A stretch of DNA of 64,000 bases from an uncultured Spirochaetales bacterium (GTDB lineage: Bacteria; Spirochaetota; Spirochaetia; Sphaerochaetales; Sphaerochaetaceae), in the NCBI GenBank assembly GCA_949282255.1, contig CASDPA010000007.1:1-64000 (forward strand), written 5' to 3'. Below the pieces are notes generated by a model. That model made no database searches and had not been told where the DNA came from. It saw only the letters and a program-made list of their open reading frames with translations. Both the position numbers and the translations under genes were made by a program. How positions within the stretch are numbered: the first letter of the stretch is position 1; the number at the start of each line of letters is the position of its first letter. Positions 44,915 to 54,734 of this stretch are shown here, piece by piece.

Positions 44915-46420
44915 ATGCAGAAGGATTCTGTTCTTGAAATGAGAGGAATCTCAAAAAGCTTTTATAGCGTAAAAGCACTGCAGAATGTCGATTTTACGCT
45001 TAAAGAAGGGGAAATCCATGCTCTTATGGGTGAAAATGGAGCAGGAAAGTCAACACTTATCAAGGTCCTTACAGGTGTTTATGAAAAGGATGGTGGAAAA
45101 GTTTATTTGAAGGGTGTTGACGGTGAGGTGCACATAAAATCCCCGGAAGATGCCCAGAACAAGGGTATAAGCACTGTTTATCAAGAAATCACGCTCTGCC
45201 CAAATCTTACAGTGGCGGAGAATATGTATATAGGGCGGGGAAAGGCAAAGATCACAAAATGGCACAAGATGAATCACGATGCCACAAAAATCCTTGAGAA
45301 CCTGCAGATCCCTGCAAAAGCTGAGCAACAGCTTGGGACATGCTCGATAGCAGTCCAGCAGATGGTGGCAATTGCACGCGCTGTGGATATGGATTGTAAG
45401 GTTTTGATCCTTGATGAGCCTACATCCTCACTAGATGAGACCGAAGTCGCAAAGCTTTTCAAACTCATGCTCGATTTGAAAAGCAGAGGGGTTGGAATCA
45501 TCTTTGTGACACACTTTTTGGATCAGGTATATGAAGTGTGTGACAGAATTACTGTTTTAAGGGATGGCAAGCTTGTGGGATCATATTCGATAGAGAATTT
45601 ACCTCGTGTCGAATTGGTTTCAAAGATGCTTGGAAAAGAGCTTGACGACCTTTCGGAGATAAAGGGTTCTGATGATTTTGAGACTGTCGGAGATGATGTC
45701 GTGTACGAAGCTGCAGGTCTGGCCAGCGTTGCTTCAAATCCTTTTAATTTCCAAATTCATAGGGGGGAAGTCAATGGTTTTACCGGACTCCTTGGCTCCG
45801 GCAGGAGTGAATCTGTTCGTGCCATTTTCGGGGCGGACAAGGTCACAGGAGGAAAGGTTAGGGTTGATGGAAAGGATGTCCGTATCTCGAAACCGAGGGA
45901 TGCTATGAAGCACGGCATCGGATATATTCCCGAGGACAGAAAAAAAGATGGGATTGTGGGGGATCTTTCTGTAAGGGAGAACATAATCCTTGCTCTACAG
46001 GTCATGAAAGGCTTCTTTGGACCGATTTCAAGGGTTAAGGCTGAAGAATTTGCAGATAAGTATATCAAGCTTCTTGAAATCAAGACCGAGTCTCCCGATA
46101 CTCCGATAAAATCTCTTTCTGGAGGAAACCAGCAGAAGGTCATCCTTGCACGTTGGCTTTTGACGAATCCACAATATCTTATTCTCGATGAGCCGACAAG
46201 GGGAATCGATATCGGAACCAAGATCGAAATCCAGAAGCTTGTGCTTGATTTGGCCAAGGAAGGAAGGAGTGTTACATTCATCTCTTCTGAAATTGATGAG
46301 ATGCTCAGAACCTGTTCCAAGCTCTATGTCATGAGGGATGGAAAACAGGTAGGAGAGATTTCAGGAGACGGACTCACACAGAATAATGTAATGAATACAA
46401 TTGCAGGAGGGGGAAATTGA
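44915..46420 (+). CDS. Sugar ABC transporter ATPase (YtfR/AraG-like)
   Basis: 501 residues, two ABC domains. First: GENGAGKSTLIK (about 40-51), YQEITLCPNLTVAENMYIG, VQQMVAIARAVDM, VLILDEPTSSLD. Second: degenerate P-loop GLLGSGRSE, IPEDRKKDGIVGDLSVRENI, LSGGNQQKVILARWL and LILDEPTRGIDIGTK. This is the CUT2 class. With the two following permeases it forms a YtfRT-YjfF-like furanose or L-arabinose importer. AAAGGAG precedes the start. Confidence 0.94.
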   Translation: MQKDSVLEMRGISKSFYSVKALQNVDFTLKEGEIHALMGENGAGKSTLIKVLTGVYEKDGGKVYLKGVDGEVHIKSPEDAQNKGISTVYQEITLCPNLTVAENMYIGRGKAKITKWHKMNHDATKILENLQIPAKAEQQLGTCSIAVQQMVAIARAVDMDCKVLILDEPTSSLDETEVAKLFKLMLDLKSRGVGIIFVTHFLDQVYEVCDRITVLRDGKLVGSYSIENLPRVELVSKMLGKELDDLSEIKGSDDFETVGDDVVYEAAGLASVASNPFNFQIHRGEVNGFTGLLGSGRSESVRAIFGADKVTGGKVRVDGKDVRISKPRDAMKHGIGYIPEDRKKDGIVGDLSVRENIILALQVMKGFFGPISRVKAEEFADKYIKLLEIKTESPDTPIKSLSGGNQQKVILARWLLTNPQYLILDEPTRGIDIGTKIEIQKLVLDLAKEGRSVTFISSEIDEMLRTCSKLYVMRDGKQVGEISGDGLTQNNVMNTIAGGGN

Positions 46421-47514
46421 AAGAGGCAGCCATTAAGAACAGCGGCATGAAAAAGCTTACCCAGCTGATGAGAAAACAGATATTCATTCCTATTGCCGCT
46501 TTGTTGATTCTGATCATATTCAATCTGATCGCAGATCCTTCATTTTTTCAGATAAATTATGCTAGAAACAGTGCAGGAGATCCTGTTCTCTCAGGATATC
46601 TGATCACGATCTTGGATAATGCTTCCGAACTTGCCATTCTTGCAATCGGAATGACGCTTGTAACTGCAGCCTCAGGAGGGCAGGACATAAGTGTCGGAGC
46701 GGCGATTGCAATCAGCGGCAGCGTGGTTCTTCGTGTTCTCTGTGGAGATAACCCCAGGCCTGAAGAGCTGCAGGCTTCTATTCTCACCGCCTTTTTGATA
46801 AGCTGTCTTGTTTCAATGTTTTTCGGTGCTTTCAATGGAACGTTGGTCGCATATTTCAATATTCAGCCTATGATTGCGACGTTGATCCTGTATACTGCTG
46901 GGCGATCCATTGCGGCATGGATCAATAACAACAGGCTTCCAATCATATCCGATCCTGTTTTCGGCTACTTTGGAACCTTCATTCCAGGCATTCCGATCCC
47001 GACACCTATCTTCATTGCCGCAATATGCATGATAATCATCGCACTTGTCTTGAAGTTCACAACACTCGGACTTTATACGCAAGCTGTTGGAATAAATCCG
47101 AATTCTGCAAAACTTAATGGAATTAATCCGCAGTTCATAAAGTTCCTCACATATGTGATCATGGGACTTTGTGTGGCTGTGGCAGGATTTATCAAGGTCA
47201 CAAGATTCTCCACAATAAACTATTCGGTTGTTGCTGCAGATATCGAGATGGATGCGATTCTTGCTGTCGTACTTGGCGGAAATGCACTCTCCGGAGGCCG
47301 CTTCAGCATGGTCTCATCGATTCTCGGTGCATATGTTATCCAGTTCTTGACGACTACGCTCTTCAAGTTCAATGTCTCGTCGAGCGCCCTTCCCGCATAC
47401 AAGGCAATTGTTGTCATCGTTCTTGTGGTTATCAGCGCACCTACAGTGAGAACAAAGATGTCAAAGCTATGGAAGAATTTTCAGAATGCAAGACTTAAGA
47501 AGGAGGTAGCCTGA
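46417..47514 (+). CDS. Sugar ABC transporter permease 1 (YtfT-like)
   Basis: 365 residues from TTG 46417, overlapping the ATPase stop; ATG 46447 is the alternative. BPD_transp_2/CUT2 permease with about 9 membrane segments; ELAILAIGMTLVTAASGGQDISVGAAIAISG at about 67-97 and GLYTQAVGINPNSAKLNGI in the loop, then LAVVLGGNALSGGRFSMVSSILGA. Partner of the next permease. Its stop overlaps the next ATG by one base. Confidence 0.92.
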   Translation: MKEAAIKNSGMKKLTQLMRKQIFIPIAALLILIIFNLIADPSFFQINYARNSAGDPVLSGYLITILDNASELAILAIGMTLVTAASGGQDISVGAAIAISGSVVLRVLCGDNPRPEELQASILTAFLISCLVSMFFGAFNGTLVAYFNIQPMIATLILYTAGRSIAAWINNNRLPIISDPVFGYFGTFIPGIPIPTPIFIAAICMIIIALVLKFTTLGLYTQAVGINPNSAKLNGINPQFIKFLTYVIMGLCVAVAGFIKVTRFSTINYSVVAADIEMDAILAVVLGGNALSGGRFSMVSSILGAYVIQFLTTTLFKFNVSSSALPAYKAIVVIVLVVISAPTVRTKMSKLWKNFQNARLKKEVA

Positions 47515-48557
47515 TGAAAACTGTTCTGAATAAGAAGACAAGAAGGCTTTCCACAATGTCGGACACAAATCTCCTTCTTGCTATCACAATCACCGTCTTC
47601 TTGCTTATGTATCTATCGGCAATGATTTTTATTGGACGTGGATTCTTGCGTTTTCAGATGTTCTTCAACATCCTTAACGAGAATGCAGCCCTGATAATCC
47701 TTTCCTGCGGAATGAGCATCGTGATGATTACCGGCGGAATAGATATATCTGTGGGTAAGCTCACCGCCCTGATATGCATGAGTGCGGCTGTCAATCTTGA
47801 TTACCAGGGAGGAAATGTGTTGACTGCAGTCCTTTTATCGCTTGCAATAGGTATTGCGTTCGGCTTAGTCCAGGGCTTCCTTGTTGCTTATCTGGATATA
47901 CAGCCTTTCATAGTCACACTTGCTGGAATGTTTTTTGCAAAAGGTATGACAACCATTGTGAACTCGACACAGTTCAATGTACAGAATGAAGCATTTGTCG
48001 CGTTGAAGAACACCAGGGTATGTGTTCCTGGTACCGGATATGTGAACAAGCTTGGGGTGTATGTTCCAGCTTACGTTGAAATAGGCGTCATCATCGCGCT
48101 TTTGACCGTAGCAGTTCTTTTTGTCATCCTCAGATGGACCAAGCTTGGAAGAAGCTTTTATGCGGTAGGAGGAAACGCACAAAGTGCGAACATGCTTGGA
48201 ATTAATGTGAAGCGTACAAAATTCCTCGCACATCTGTTATGCGGCCTTCTTGCAGGCATTGGAGGATTTGTATACTTTTTGCACGTTGGTTCTGGTGCCC
48301 CTTCCCATGCGACAGGAGCCGAGATGAATGCTATTGCTTCTTCGATCATCGGAGGCACGATGCTTACCGGAGGGGTTGGCAATATAATCGGTACTTTCTT
48401 TGGAGTGCTTTCTCTTAGTACAATAAAGAATATAGTGACGATGCTTGGCCTTGATGATGCATGGTGGACGAATATAACTGTAGCCCTCATGATCTGTATC
48501 TTCCTTGTTGTCCAGTCTGTTGTGCTTTTAAGGAAGAGGACAAAGGCAAAAGCTTAG
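47514..48557 (+). CDS. Sugar ABC transporter permease 2 (YjfF-like)
   Basis: 347 residues, CUT2 permease, 9-10 membrane segments. ALIILSCGMSIVMITGGIDISVGKLTALICM, GRSFYAVGGNAQSANMLGI and SSIIGGTMLTGGVGNIIGTFFGVL. Two distinct permeases in one operon are typical of the YtfT/YjfF-type furanose system rather than of AraH. Start has AAGGAGG upstream. Confidence 0.92.
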   Translation: MKTVLNKKTRRLSTMSDTNLLLAITITVFLLMYLSAMIFIGRGFLRFQMFFNILNENAALIILSCGMSIVMITGGIDISVGKLTALICMSAAVNLDYQGGNVLTAVLLSLAIGIAFGLVQGFLVAYLDIQPFIVTLAGMFFAKGMTTIVNSTQFNVQNEAFVALKNTRVCVPGTGYVNKLGVYVPAYVEIGVIIALLTVAVLFVILRWTKLGRSFYAVGGNAQSANMLGINVKRTKFLAHLLCGLLAGIGGFVYFLHVGSGAPSHATGAEMNAIASSIIGGTMLTGGVGNIIGTFFGVLSLSTIKNIVTMLGLDDAWWTNITVALMICIFLVVQSVVLLRKRTKAKA

Positions 48558-48566
48558 GAGGTGTTT

Positions 48567-50123
48567 ATGGAATTGAAGCTTGAATCCTGTTATCTAGGCA
48601 TAGAGTTCGGATCAACCAGAATAAAAGCTGTTTTGATCTCTTCTGAATACATACCTCTTGCCTCAGGTGGTTATACCTGGTCGGATCATCTTGAATCCGG
48701 TTACTGGTCATACTCCATGGCTGAGGTTGAGAAAGGGCTGAGAAGCTGTTATGCGGCTCTCAAAAAGGAAGTTAAAGAGAAATATGGAGTGACTCTCACC
48801 ACTTGTGGAGCTATTGGGATTTCTGCGATGATGCACGGTTACCTCCCTTTTGATGAAAACGGCAGGCTTTTGACGCCGTTCAGGACATGGAGGAATACGA
48901 CCACAGGCGAGGCTGCTGAAAGATTGACAGCGCTCTTTTCCTTCAATGTCCCACAGCGCTGGAGCATTGCCCATCTTTATCAGGCAATGTTGAATAGCGA
49001 GCAGCATGTGAAAGACATATCATATCTCACAACACTTGCGGGTTATGTCCATCATAAGCTCACGGGACGCAATGTGCTCGGAGTAGGAGATGCCTCAGGG
49101 ATGTTCCCGATAGATTCTGAAAAATGTGATTATGATTTTTCGATGGCAGATAAATTTGAGCAACTTGTGCATATCGATGTAAGAAAAATCATGCCAAAGG
49201 TCCTAAAAGCAGGAGATGATGCAGGATTTCTCACAAGGGAAGGTGCACTTTTTATCGATCCCGATGGCGATTTGAAGGAAGGCATCCCGTTTGCTCCTCC
49301 AGAGGGGGATGCAGGAACAGGTATGACTGCTACAGATTCTGTGAGGGAGAGGACCGGTAATGTGTCTGCGGGAACCTCGATCTTTTCGATGGTGGTTTTA
49401 GAAAAGATGCTCAGCACGGTTCATCCTGAAATAGATCTGGTCACAACTCCTTCTGGAAAGCCTGTCGCGATGGTGCATTGTAACAACTGCACCACAGATA
49501 TGAACAGCTATGTCTCGATCATACAGGAAGCAGTCGAGCTCATGGGGGGGAACAGCGACCTCGATGAGATATACCGGCTGTTATATAAGAAATGTCTGGA
49601 AGGGGATCTGGATGCTGGTGCTTTCACTGTTTACAACTACATTTCTGGTGAGCCCGTTGTTGGCTTAAACGATGGGAAACCTGTCATCATCAGAAGAGCG
49701 GACAGGCCGGCCCGTCTTGCGGATTTTGTGCGGGCTCATCTTTATTCAGCGCTTGCCGCTTTGGCCTATGGGATGTCGATTTTGCAGGATGAAGGCGTCA
49801 AGATAGACAGGCTCATGGGGCACGGAGGTCTCTTCAGGCATCCGGTTACAGGAGCAAAATTCCTCTCATCAAGCGTTAATGCCACTGTGTTCACTTTGGA
49901 GACAGCAGGAGAAGGTGGTCCTTATGGCATGGCCATTCTTGCAGCATACCGTGTGAGCGGAAAAGGAAAGACGCTGGAGGATTTCCTCGATGACGAGGTC
50001 TTTAGGGATGCCAAGGGCTCCAGAATGGATCCGGTTAAAGAAGAGGTTGAAGGCTTCAGGGTTTATCTGAAGAGATTCCTTGACGGACTTGATGTGGAGA
50101 AAGAAGCTGTCAGGTGTTTTTAA
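48567..50123 (+). CDS. FGGY-family carbohydrate kinase (L-ribulokinase role)
   Basis: 518 residues from ATG 48567 (TAGGAGG 48555-48561). N-terminal phosphate loop YLGIEFGSTRIKAVLI, AIGISAMMHGYLPFD, the catalytic-region PEGDAGTGMTATDSV (Asp base), NVSAGTSIFSMVV, and C-terminal LMGHGGLFRHPVTGAKFLSSSV. Located just before araA and araD, so it should phosphorylate L-ribulose. It differs from classical AraB (about 560 residues) and from xylulokinase, belonging to an alternative FGGY branch. I therefore give no gene symbol. Confidence 0.88.
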   Translation: MELKLESCYLGIEFGSTRIKAVLISSEYIPLASGGYTWSDHLESGYWSYSMAEVEKGLRSCYAALKKEVKEKYGVTLTTCGAIGISAMMHGYLPFDENGRLLTPFRTWRNTTTGEAAERLTALFSFNVPQRWSIAHLYQAMLNSEQHVKDISYLTTLAGYVHHKLTGRNVLGVGDASGMFPIDSEKCDYDFSMADKFEQLVHIDVRKIMPKVLKAGDDAGFLTREGALFIDPDGDLKEGIPFAPPEGDAGTGMTATDSVRERTGNVSAGTSIFSMVVLEKMLSTVHPEIDLVTTPSGKPVAMVHCNNCTTDMNSYVSIIQEAVELMGGNSDLDEIYRLLYKKCLEGDLDAGAFTVYNYISGEPVVGLNDGKPVIIRRADRPARLADFVRAHLYSALAALAYGMSILQDEGVKIDRLMGHGGLFRHPVTGAKFLSSSVNATVFTLETAGEGGPYGMAILAAYRVSGKGKTLEDFLDDEVFRDAKGSRMDPVKEEVEGFRVYLKRFLDGLDVEKEAVRCF

Positions 50124-50139
50124 GCATAGGAGGGTAAAA

Positions 50140-51603
50140 ATGGAGAAAAAAGAATTCTGGTTTGTTGTGGGATCTCAGTTCCTTTATGGTCCCGAGGTTC
50201 TTGAAACGGTTGAAAACAGGGCAAAGGAGATGGCTTTGGGGCTTTCCAAGGTTCTTCCCTATAAGCTTGTATATAAGGTTACAGCCAAGACCAATAAAGA
50301 AATTATGGATGTGGTGAAAGAGGCCAATTACGATGACTCGTGTCTTGGAATTGTTACCTGGTGCCATACTTTCAGCCCAAGCAAGATGTGGATCAACGGC
50401 CTTGAAGCTCTGCAAAAACCATATTGTCATCTTGCAACGCAGTATAATATGGAAATCCCAAATGAAGAGATAGATATGGATTTCATGAATCTCAACCAAT
50501 CTGCACATGGAGATAGGGAACATGGATTCATTGCATCAAGACTGAGGATGCAGAGGAAGGTCATCGCTGGATATTGGAAGGATGAAGAGGTTCATTCCCG
50601 CCTTTCTTCATGGATGAGAACCGCATATGGTGTTGCTTTTTCAAAGAATCTGAAAGTCATGCGCTTTGGGGATAATATGAGGGAGGTCGCGGTGACGGAA
50701 GGTGACAAGGTTGAGACTCAGATCAAACTTGGCTGGCAGGTCAACACCTGGCCGGTAGGAAAGCTTGTGGAGGTTATGGACAGCGTTACCGAAAAGGAAA
50801 TCGATGAGATGATGGACATCTACCGCTCAAGCTATGATTTTGCAACCGATGATATGGATTCTGTCCGTTATCAGGCCAAAGAGGAGATCGCAATTAAAAA
50901 GATGATGGATGCCGAAGGCTGTTCAGCTTTTTCCAACACATTCCAGGACCTTTATGGAATGGAACAGCTTCCAGGACTTGCAAGCCAGCATCTGATGGCT
51001 CTCGGCTACGGCTATGGAGGAGAAGGGGATTGGAAGGTAAGTGCGATGATGACCATAATGAAGAAGATGGGAAAGGATGAGAACGGGGAGTCCGCATTCA
51101 TGGAAGACTATACTTATAATCTCGCACCTGGTGCAAAGTATAGTCTTGGTGCCCATATGCTTGAAGTATGTCCCACAATCGCTTCTTCCCGCCCTCGTAT
51201 TGAAGTCCATCCGCTTGGAATAGGTGACAGAAAGGATCCTGCCCGTCTTGTTTTCGAAGGAAAAGAAGGGGATGCTATTGTTGTTTCTCTTGTTGATATG
51301 GGAGGAAGGCTGCGTCTGATATGTCAGGATGTAAAATGTGTCAAGCCTATTCTTCCAATGCCGAATCTTCCTGTAGCCCGTGTTATGTGGCAGGCTTATC
51401 CAGATCTTGAGACTGGAATCGAGTGCTGGATAACCGCAGGAGGTGCGCATCATACCGTCTTAAGCTATGATGTCAGTGCAGAGCAGATGAAGGATTTTGC
51501 AAACATGATGGCAATAGAGTTTGTTCATATTTCAAAAGACACGACAGTTGAGAGTCTTGAGAAAGAGCTTTTCTTGAATGATATTGCATGGAAGCTGAGG
51601 TGA
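50140..51603 (+). CDS. araA: L-arabinose isomerase
   Basis: 487 residues from ATG 50140, with AGGAGGG 50128-50134. It interconverts L-arabinose and L-ribulose, metal dependent. Family text: [19 protein letters not shown] at the start, [83 protein letters not shown] and [21 protein letters not shown]. Complete length. Located between the kinase and araD genes. Confidence 0.97.
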   Translation: MEKKEFWFVVGSQFLYGPEVLETVENRAKEMALGLSKVLPYKLVYKVTAKTNKEIMDVVKEANYDDSCLGIVTWCHTFSPSKMWINGLEALQKPYCHLATQYNMEIPNEEIDMDFMNLNQSAHGDREHGFIASRLRMQRKVIAGYWKDEEVHSRLSSWMRTAYGVAFSKNLKVMRFGDNMREVAVTEGDKVETQIKLGWQVNTWPVGKLVEVMDSVTEKEIDEMMDIYRSSYDFATDDMDSVRYQAKEEIAIKKMMDAEGCSAFSNTFQDLYGMEQLPGLASQHLMALGYGYGGEGDWKVSAMMTIMKKMGKDENGESAFMEDYTYNLAPGAKYSLGAHMLEVCPTIASSRPRIEVHPLGIGDRKDPARLVFEGKEGDAIVVSLVDMGGRLRLICQDVKCVKPILPMPNLPVARVMWQAYPDLETGIECWITAGGAHHTVLSYDVSAEQMKDFANMMAIEFVHISKDTTVESLEKELFLNDIAWKLR

Positions 51604-51604
51604 T

Positions 51605-52294
51605 ATGTTAGAGGAACTGAAAGAGGAAGTATGCCGGGCAAATCTGGAACTTCCAAAATACGGGCTTGTGACCTTCACCTGGGGGAACGTCTCCGGTGTT
51701 GATAGAAAGAAGGGTCTGATGGTCATTAAACCAAGTGGTGTCAGCTATGAGAAAATGTGTGCGGACGACATGGTTGTGGTGTCCTTGGAGACAGGAGAAA
51801 AAGTTGAAGGACGATGGAAGCCATCTTCAGACACTCCTACACATGTGGTTTTATACAATGCATTCAAAAACATAGGAGGAATCGTCCATACCCATTCAAG
51901 ATGGGCGACATCCTTTGCCCAGGCTGGAATGGGGATACCTGCATATGGCACGACGCAGGGGGATTACTTTTACGGTGAAATCCCATGTACCAGAAAAATG
52001 AGTGAAAGCGAGATCAAGGGCGAATATGAAAAGGAGACTGGAAATGTCATCGTGGAGACATTCAAGGATTTTTCCCCAGATGACATTCCCGCTGTTCTTG
52101 TCAATTCCCACGGGCCTTTTTCCTGGGGAACGAATGCAGAAAATGCAGTGCATAATGCTGTAGTCCTTGAAGAGGTTGCCTTCATGGCGTTCCATGCAAG
52201 GATGCTGAATCCTGAGCTTGGACCTATGCAGAAGACGCTTTTGGACAAGCACTATCTCAGAAAACATGGAGCCAATGCCTATTACGGGCAATAA
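51605..52294 (+). CDS. araD: L-ribulose-5-phosphate 4-epimerase
   Basis: 229 residues of the class II aldolase/epimerase family. [36 protein letters not shown], then the zinc ligands in [18 protein letters not shown] and [30 protein letters not shown]. It yields D-xylulose 5-phosphate for the pentose phosphate pathway. Two bases after the araA stop; last gene of the operon. Confidence 0.96.
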   Translation: MLEELKEEVCRANLELPKYGLVTFTWGNVSGVDRKKGLMVIKPSGVSYEKMCADDMVVVSLETGEKVEGRWKPSSDTPTHVVLYNAFKNIGGIVHTHSRWATSFAQAGMGIPAYGTTQGDYFYGEIPCTRKMSESEIKGEYEKETGNVIVETFKDFSPDDIPAVLVNSHGPFSWGTNAENAVHNAVVLEEVAFMAFHARMLNPELGPMQKTLLDKHYLRKHGANAYYGQ

Positions 52295-52310
52295 GATGCT
52301 TTTTTGATGA

Positions 52311-52382
52311 AGCCTGCATCCCCCCCCCTCACACACCGGGGATACTCTTTCATTTTTTTTTTTTTTTGAGGGGGGGCTGTTT
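52311..52382 (+). terminator. Unusual terminator-like hairpin with long homopolymers
   Basis: A run of nine C followed by TC (52320-52330) pairs with GAGGGGGGG (52368-52376), extended by AGC/GCT; CTGTTTTGATT follows. The loop contains a run of 15 T (52353-52367). It probably ends the arabinose operon. Homopolymers of this length are prone to slippage in both cells and sequencing. Confidence 0.55.
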
Positions 52383-52561
52383 TGATTCATCTCGTTTTTA
52401 AATTCTGAGAGGCATGCACGAAGAAAAATATTGGTATTATCGTTCTTGATAGCACTTGCTTTTCAAAGTTGATATCTAACCCGATGGTTTCTGAAGTTAG
52501 AAACCTTATAGATTTTGTAACAGGAAAAACTGAAAGCTGCTACAATCGTAAAACATGTTTT

Positions 52562-53428
52562 TCATTGGCCATTTATGAGAAAGTCTATAAACCGTCCAGT
52601 TGCAGCTGAAAATATTTGGTCCTTCTTCCAACAGATTGCACTTCCTGTCTCAAGTGGAGGATCGAACGGTATGAATCTGAGATTTTCAAAGCTTGAAAAG
52701 AGGTTGAAGCAGATTCCAATTCCTAGTCTTTCCTCGACCATTACTGCAATATTTCTACCAAGGTTGTATCTTGCAGCTATGTTCAGTTGCTGAAAAGATT
52801 TCTTGAACCAGCCTTCAAGTGTGTATCTGACTTCCGATCTTATAGGTAGAATCAATGCCTGGTCTGTTAAATCCTCGGCATGTACTGCTGTTTTTCCTGC
52901 AATAGGAGAATCCATTCTTACAAGGGCACCCCATCTGTCCTTGATAGGGAGATGCAGGGTTTCAAATCTCGAAGTATCGACCGGTTCCGTGATCAGTCCG
53001 AGCTCTGAAAGACCTTTTTCCATAATCTCCTTTATTCCGTCCACGTTTGCAGTGTGGATTTTATAGGACACATCCGGATGGTCGTCTCTGAATTCCGCCA
53101 TTCTTTTTGCAAGGTAAATCATACTGTCAGTTTCCGTGCAACCGATTGTTATTTCTCCGGAAATATCCTTATCCTTGTTTTCGAATGCATTTGCGGTACT
53201 CTCTGCAAGAGCAAGCATTTCCTCTGCTCTCCGCTTTAGAAAAAGTCCGTCATCCGTGAGTTGCATCCGGTATTTGCCACGTTTGAAAAGCTTTGCTCCC
53301 AATTCATCCTCAAGTTGCATGATCTGGCGTGAAAGAGTGGGCTGGGTCACATGGAGGATATCTGCGGCCCTGGTCATATTCTCTTCCTCTGCAATCGTTA
53401 AAAAGTATCTTAAAACCCTTAATTCCAT
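52562..53428 (-). CDS. LysR-family transcriptional regulator
   Basis: 288 residues. The winged helix-turn-helix lies at 1-60: MELRVLRYFLTIAEEENMTRAADILHVTQPTLSRQIMQLEDELG. The substrate-binding domain runs from about 90. It is divergent from the CMD/cupin gene, the usual place for a LysR target, so it likely controls that pair together with its own expression. Effector unknown. Confidence 0.94.
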   Translation of the reverse strand: MELRVLRYFLTIAEEENMTRAADILHVTQPTLSRQIMQLEDELGAKLFKRGKYRMQLTDDGLFLKRRAEEMLALAESTANAFENKDKDISGEITIGCTETDSMIYLAKRMAEFRDDHPDVSYKIHTANVDGIKEIMEKGLSELGLITEPVDTSRFETLHLPIKDRWGALVRMDSPIAGKTAVHAEDLTDQALILPIRSEVRYTLEGWFKKSFQQLNIAARYNLGRNIAVMVEERLGIGICFNLFSSFENLRFIPFDPPLETGSAICWKKDQIFSAATGRFIDFLINGQ

Positions 53429-53490
53429 AGTTTTGATTATACTTCGCTTAAAAATTACTTAAAAGTATTTTTAAATATAAAAAATAAGTA

Positions 53491-53518
53491 TTAGACATAC
53501 TAATGGAATGAATATAAA
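53491..53518 (+). promoter_or_regulatory. Promoter of the CMD/cupin gene, LysR-divergent region
   Basis: TTAGAC (53491-53496) and TATAAA (53513-53518) with a 16 bp spacer lie 22 bp before the start codon. The adjacent AGTAT-N5-ATACT (53488-53502) overlaps the -35 box and is a possible LysR site. Confidence 0.45.
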
Positions 53519-53539
53519 TTTGTTCTTGCAGGAGCAATT

Positions 53540-54274
53540 ATGATGAGACAAACAGCGGGACGCGATGCGCTTTCAGGATTTGCGGATGAATTTGCACATC
53601 TTAATGACGACATACTCTTTGGCGAGGTATGGTCGAGAAAAGATAGGCTTTCATTGAAGATGAGGTCGATATTAACTATTTCGGCTCTGGTATCGAAAGG
53701 AGTTGTCGACAGTTCTTTCGAGTATCATATGCAGACGGCGAAAAAGAATGGTGTGACCAAAGGCGAGATGGCGGAAATACTCACACATCTTGCATTTTAT
53801 GCCGGATGGCCGAATGCATGGGCGGCGTTCCGCGTTGCAATTGCAGCCTATAAGGATGATGAGGATGCGGATGGAGGGCTCTTCGGACTTGGTGGGCCTA
53901 ATGACGCTTACAGCCGGTATTTTTCCGGGAAATCATATTTGAAACCTCTTACGGATCCCGAAGAGACTGTGTTTATGGCCAATGTCACATTCGAGCCAGG
54001 CTGCCGCAACAACTGGCATATACATCATGCGAAAAAGGGTGGAGGGCAGATACTGTTGTGCACATCAGGCTGCGGCTGGTACCAGCAATGGGAAGAAGAG
54101 GCTTTGAGCTTGCATCCCGGTGATGTCATAACCATACCAAGCGGTATCAAACACTGGCATGGAGCAGCAAAGGACAGTTGGTTTTCGCATGTGGCGGTGG
54201 AGGTTCCCGGAGAGGATGTTCATAACGAATGGCTTGAGGCTGTTTCAGATGAGGAGTATGACAGGCTTACATGA
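53540..54274 (+). CDS. Carboxymuconolactone decarboxylase-cupin fusion protein
   Basis: 244 residues in two domains. Residues about 15-105 are a CMD/AhpD-like fold (RLSLKMRSILTISALVSKG, HMQTAKKNGVTKGEMAEILTHLAFYAGWPNAWAAF) without the CXXC pair of AhpD. Residues about 135-235 are a cupin with NNWHIHHAKKGGGQILLCTSG and HPGDVITIPSGIKHWHGA as metal-binding motifs. Substrate unknown. Shine-Dalgarno AGGAG (53531-53535). Start codon of the next gene overlaps the stop. Confidence 0.9.
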   Translation: MMRQTAGRDALSGFADEFAHLNDDILFGEVWSRKDRLSLKMRSILTISALVSKGVVDSSFEYHMQTAKKNGVTKGEMAEILTHLAFYAGWPNAWAAFRVAIAAYKDDEDADGGLFGLGGPNDAYSRYFSGKSYLKPLTDPEETVFMANVTFEPGCRNNWHIHHAKKGGGQILLCTSGCGWYQQWEEEALSLHPGDVITIPSGIKHWHGAAKDSWFSHVAVEVPGEDVHNEWLEAVSDEEYDRLT

Positions 54275-54714
54275 AGATTATTCTTTTCCTTCTGATGCTT
54301 TTGGCCGTTGAACCGGTTTCCGCATTCTCTAATGCCGATGGAGGTGGTGTGATGAAAAGAGTGATGGACATTACTGTGAATGGTCATACCCTTACTGCAA
54401 GGATGGAAGACAATTCTTCCGTAGATTCCCTTTTTGAAATGTTACAAAAGGGGCCTGTCGTCCTTGGGATGGAGGACTATGCGCATATGGAGAAGGTTGG
54501 GGATCTTGGTGTGGTTCTTCCAAGAAACGACAGGATGCTTGATGTGGATGCAAATGATGTGATCCTTTATCAGGGACGGAGCCTTGTCATCTATTATGAT
54601 AAGAATTCCTGGAACCTCACTCTGCTGGGAAGGATCGAGGGTGTATCCGGTAAAGAGCTGAAGTCGATTCTCGGCCCCGGGACTGTGAATGTCACTCTCT
54701 CGATCGGGAAATGA
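54271..54714 (+). CDS. Cyclophilin-like fold protein with signal peptide
   Basis: 147 residues, N-terminal signal (about 1-18, LLMLLAVEPVSAFS). The rest, ITVNGHTLTARMEDNSSVDSLFEMLQKGPVVLGMEDYAHMEKVGDLG...VLPRNDRMLDVDANDVILYQGRSLVIYY, follows the cyclophilin-like (PF18050) family text, where the start is normally around the inner MKRVMDITVNG. An internal ATG at 54352 could thus be the start of a cytoplasmic form. Overlaps the CMD/cupin gene and may act with it. Confidence 0.8.
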   Translation: MKIILFLLMLLAVEPVSAFSNADGGGVMKRVMDITVNGHTLTARMEDNSSVDSLFEMLQKGPVVLGMEDYAHMEKVGDLGVVLPRNDRMLDVDANDVILYQGRSLVIYYDKNSWNLTLLGRIEGVSGKELKSILGPGTVNVTLSIGK

Positions 54715-54734
54715 TGTCATGCCGCTGGTTCCTG

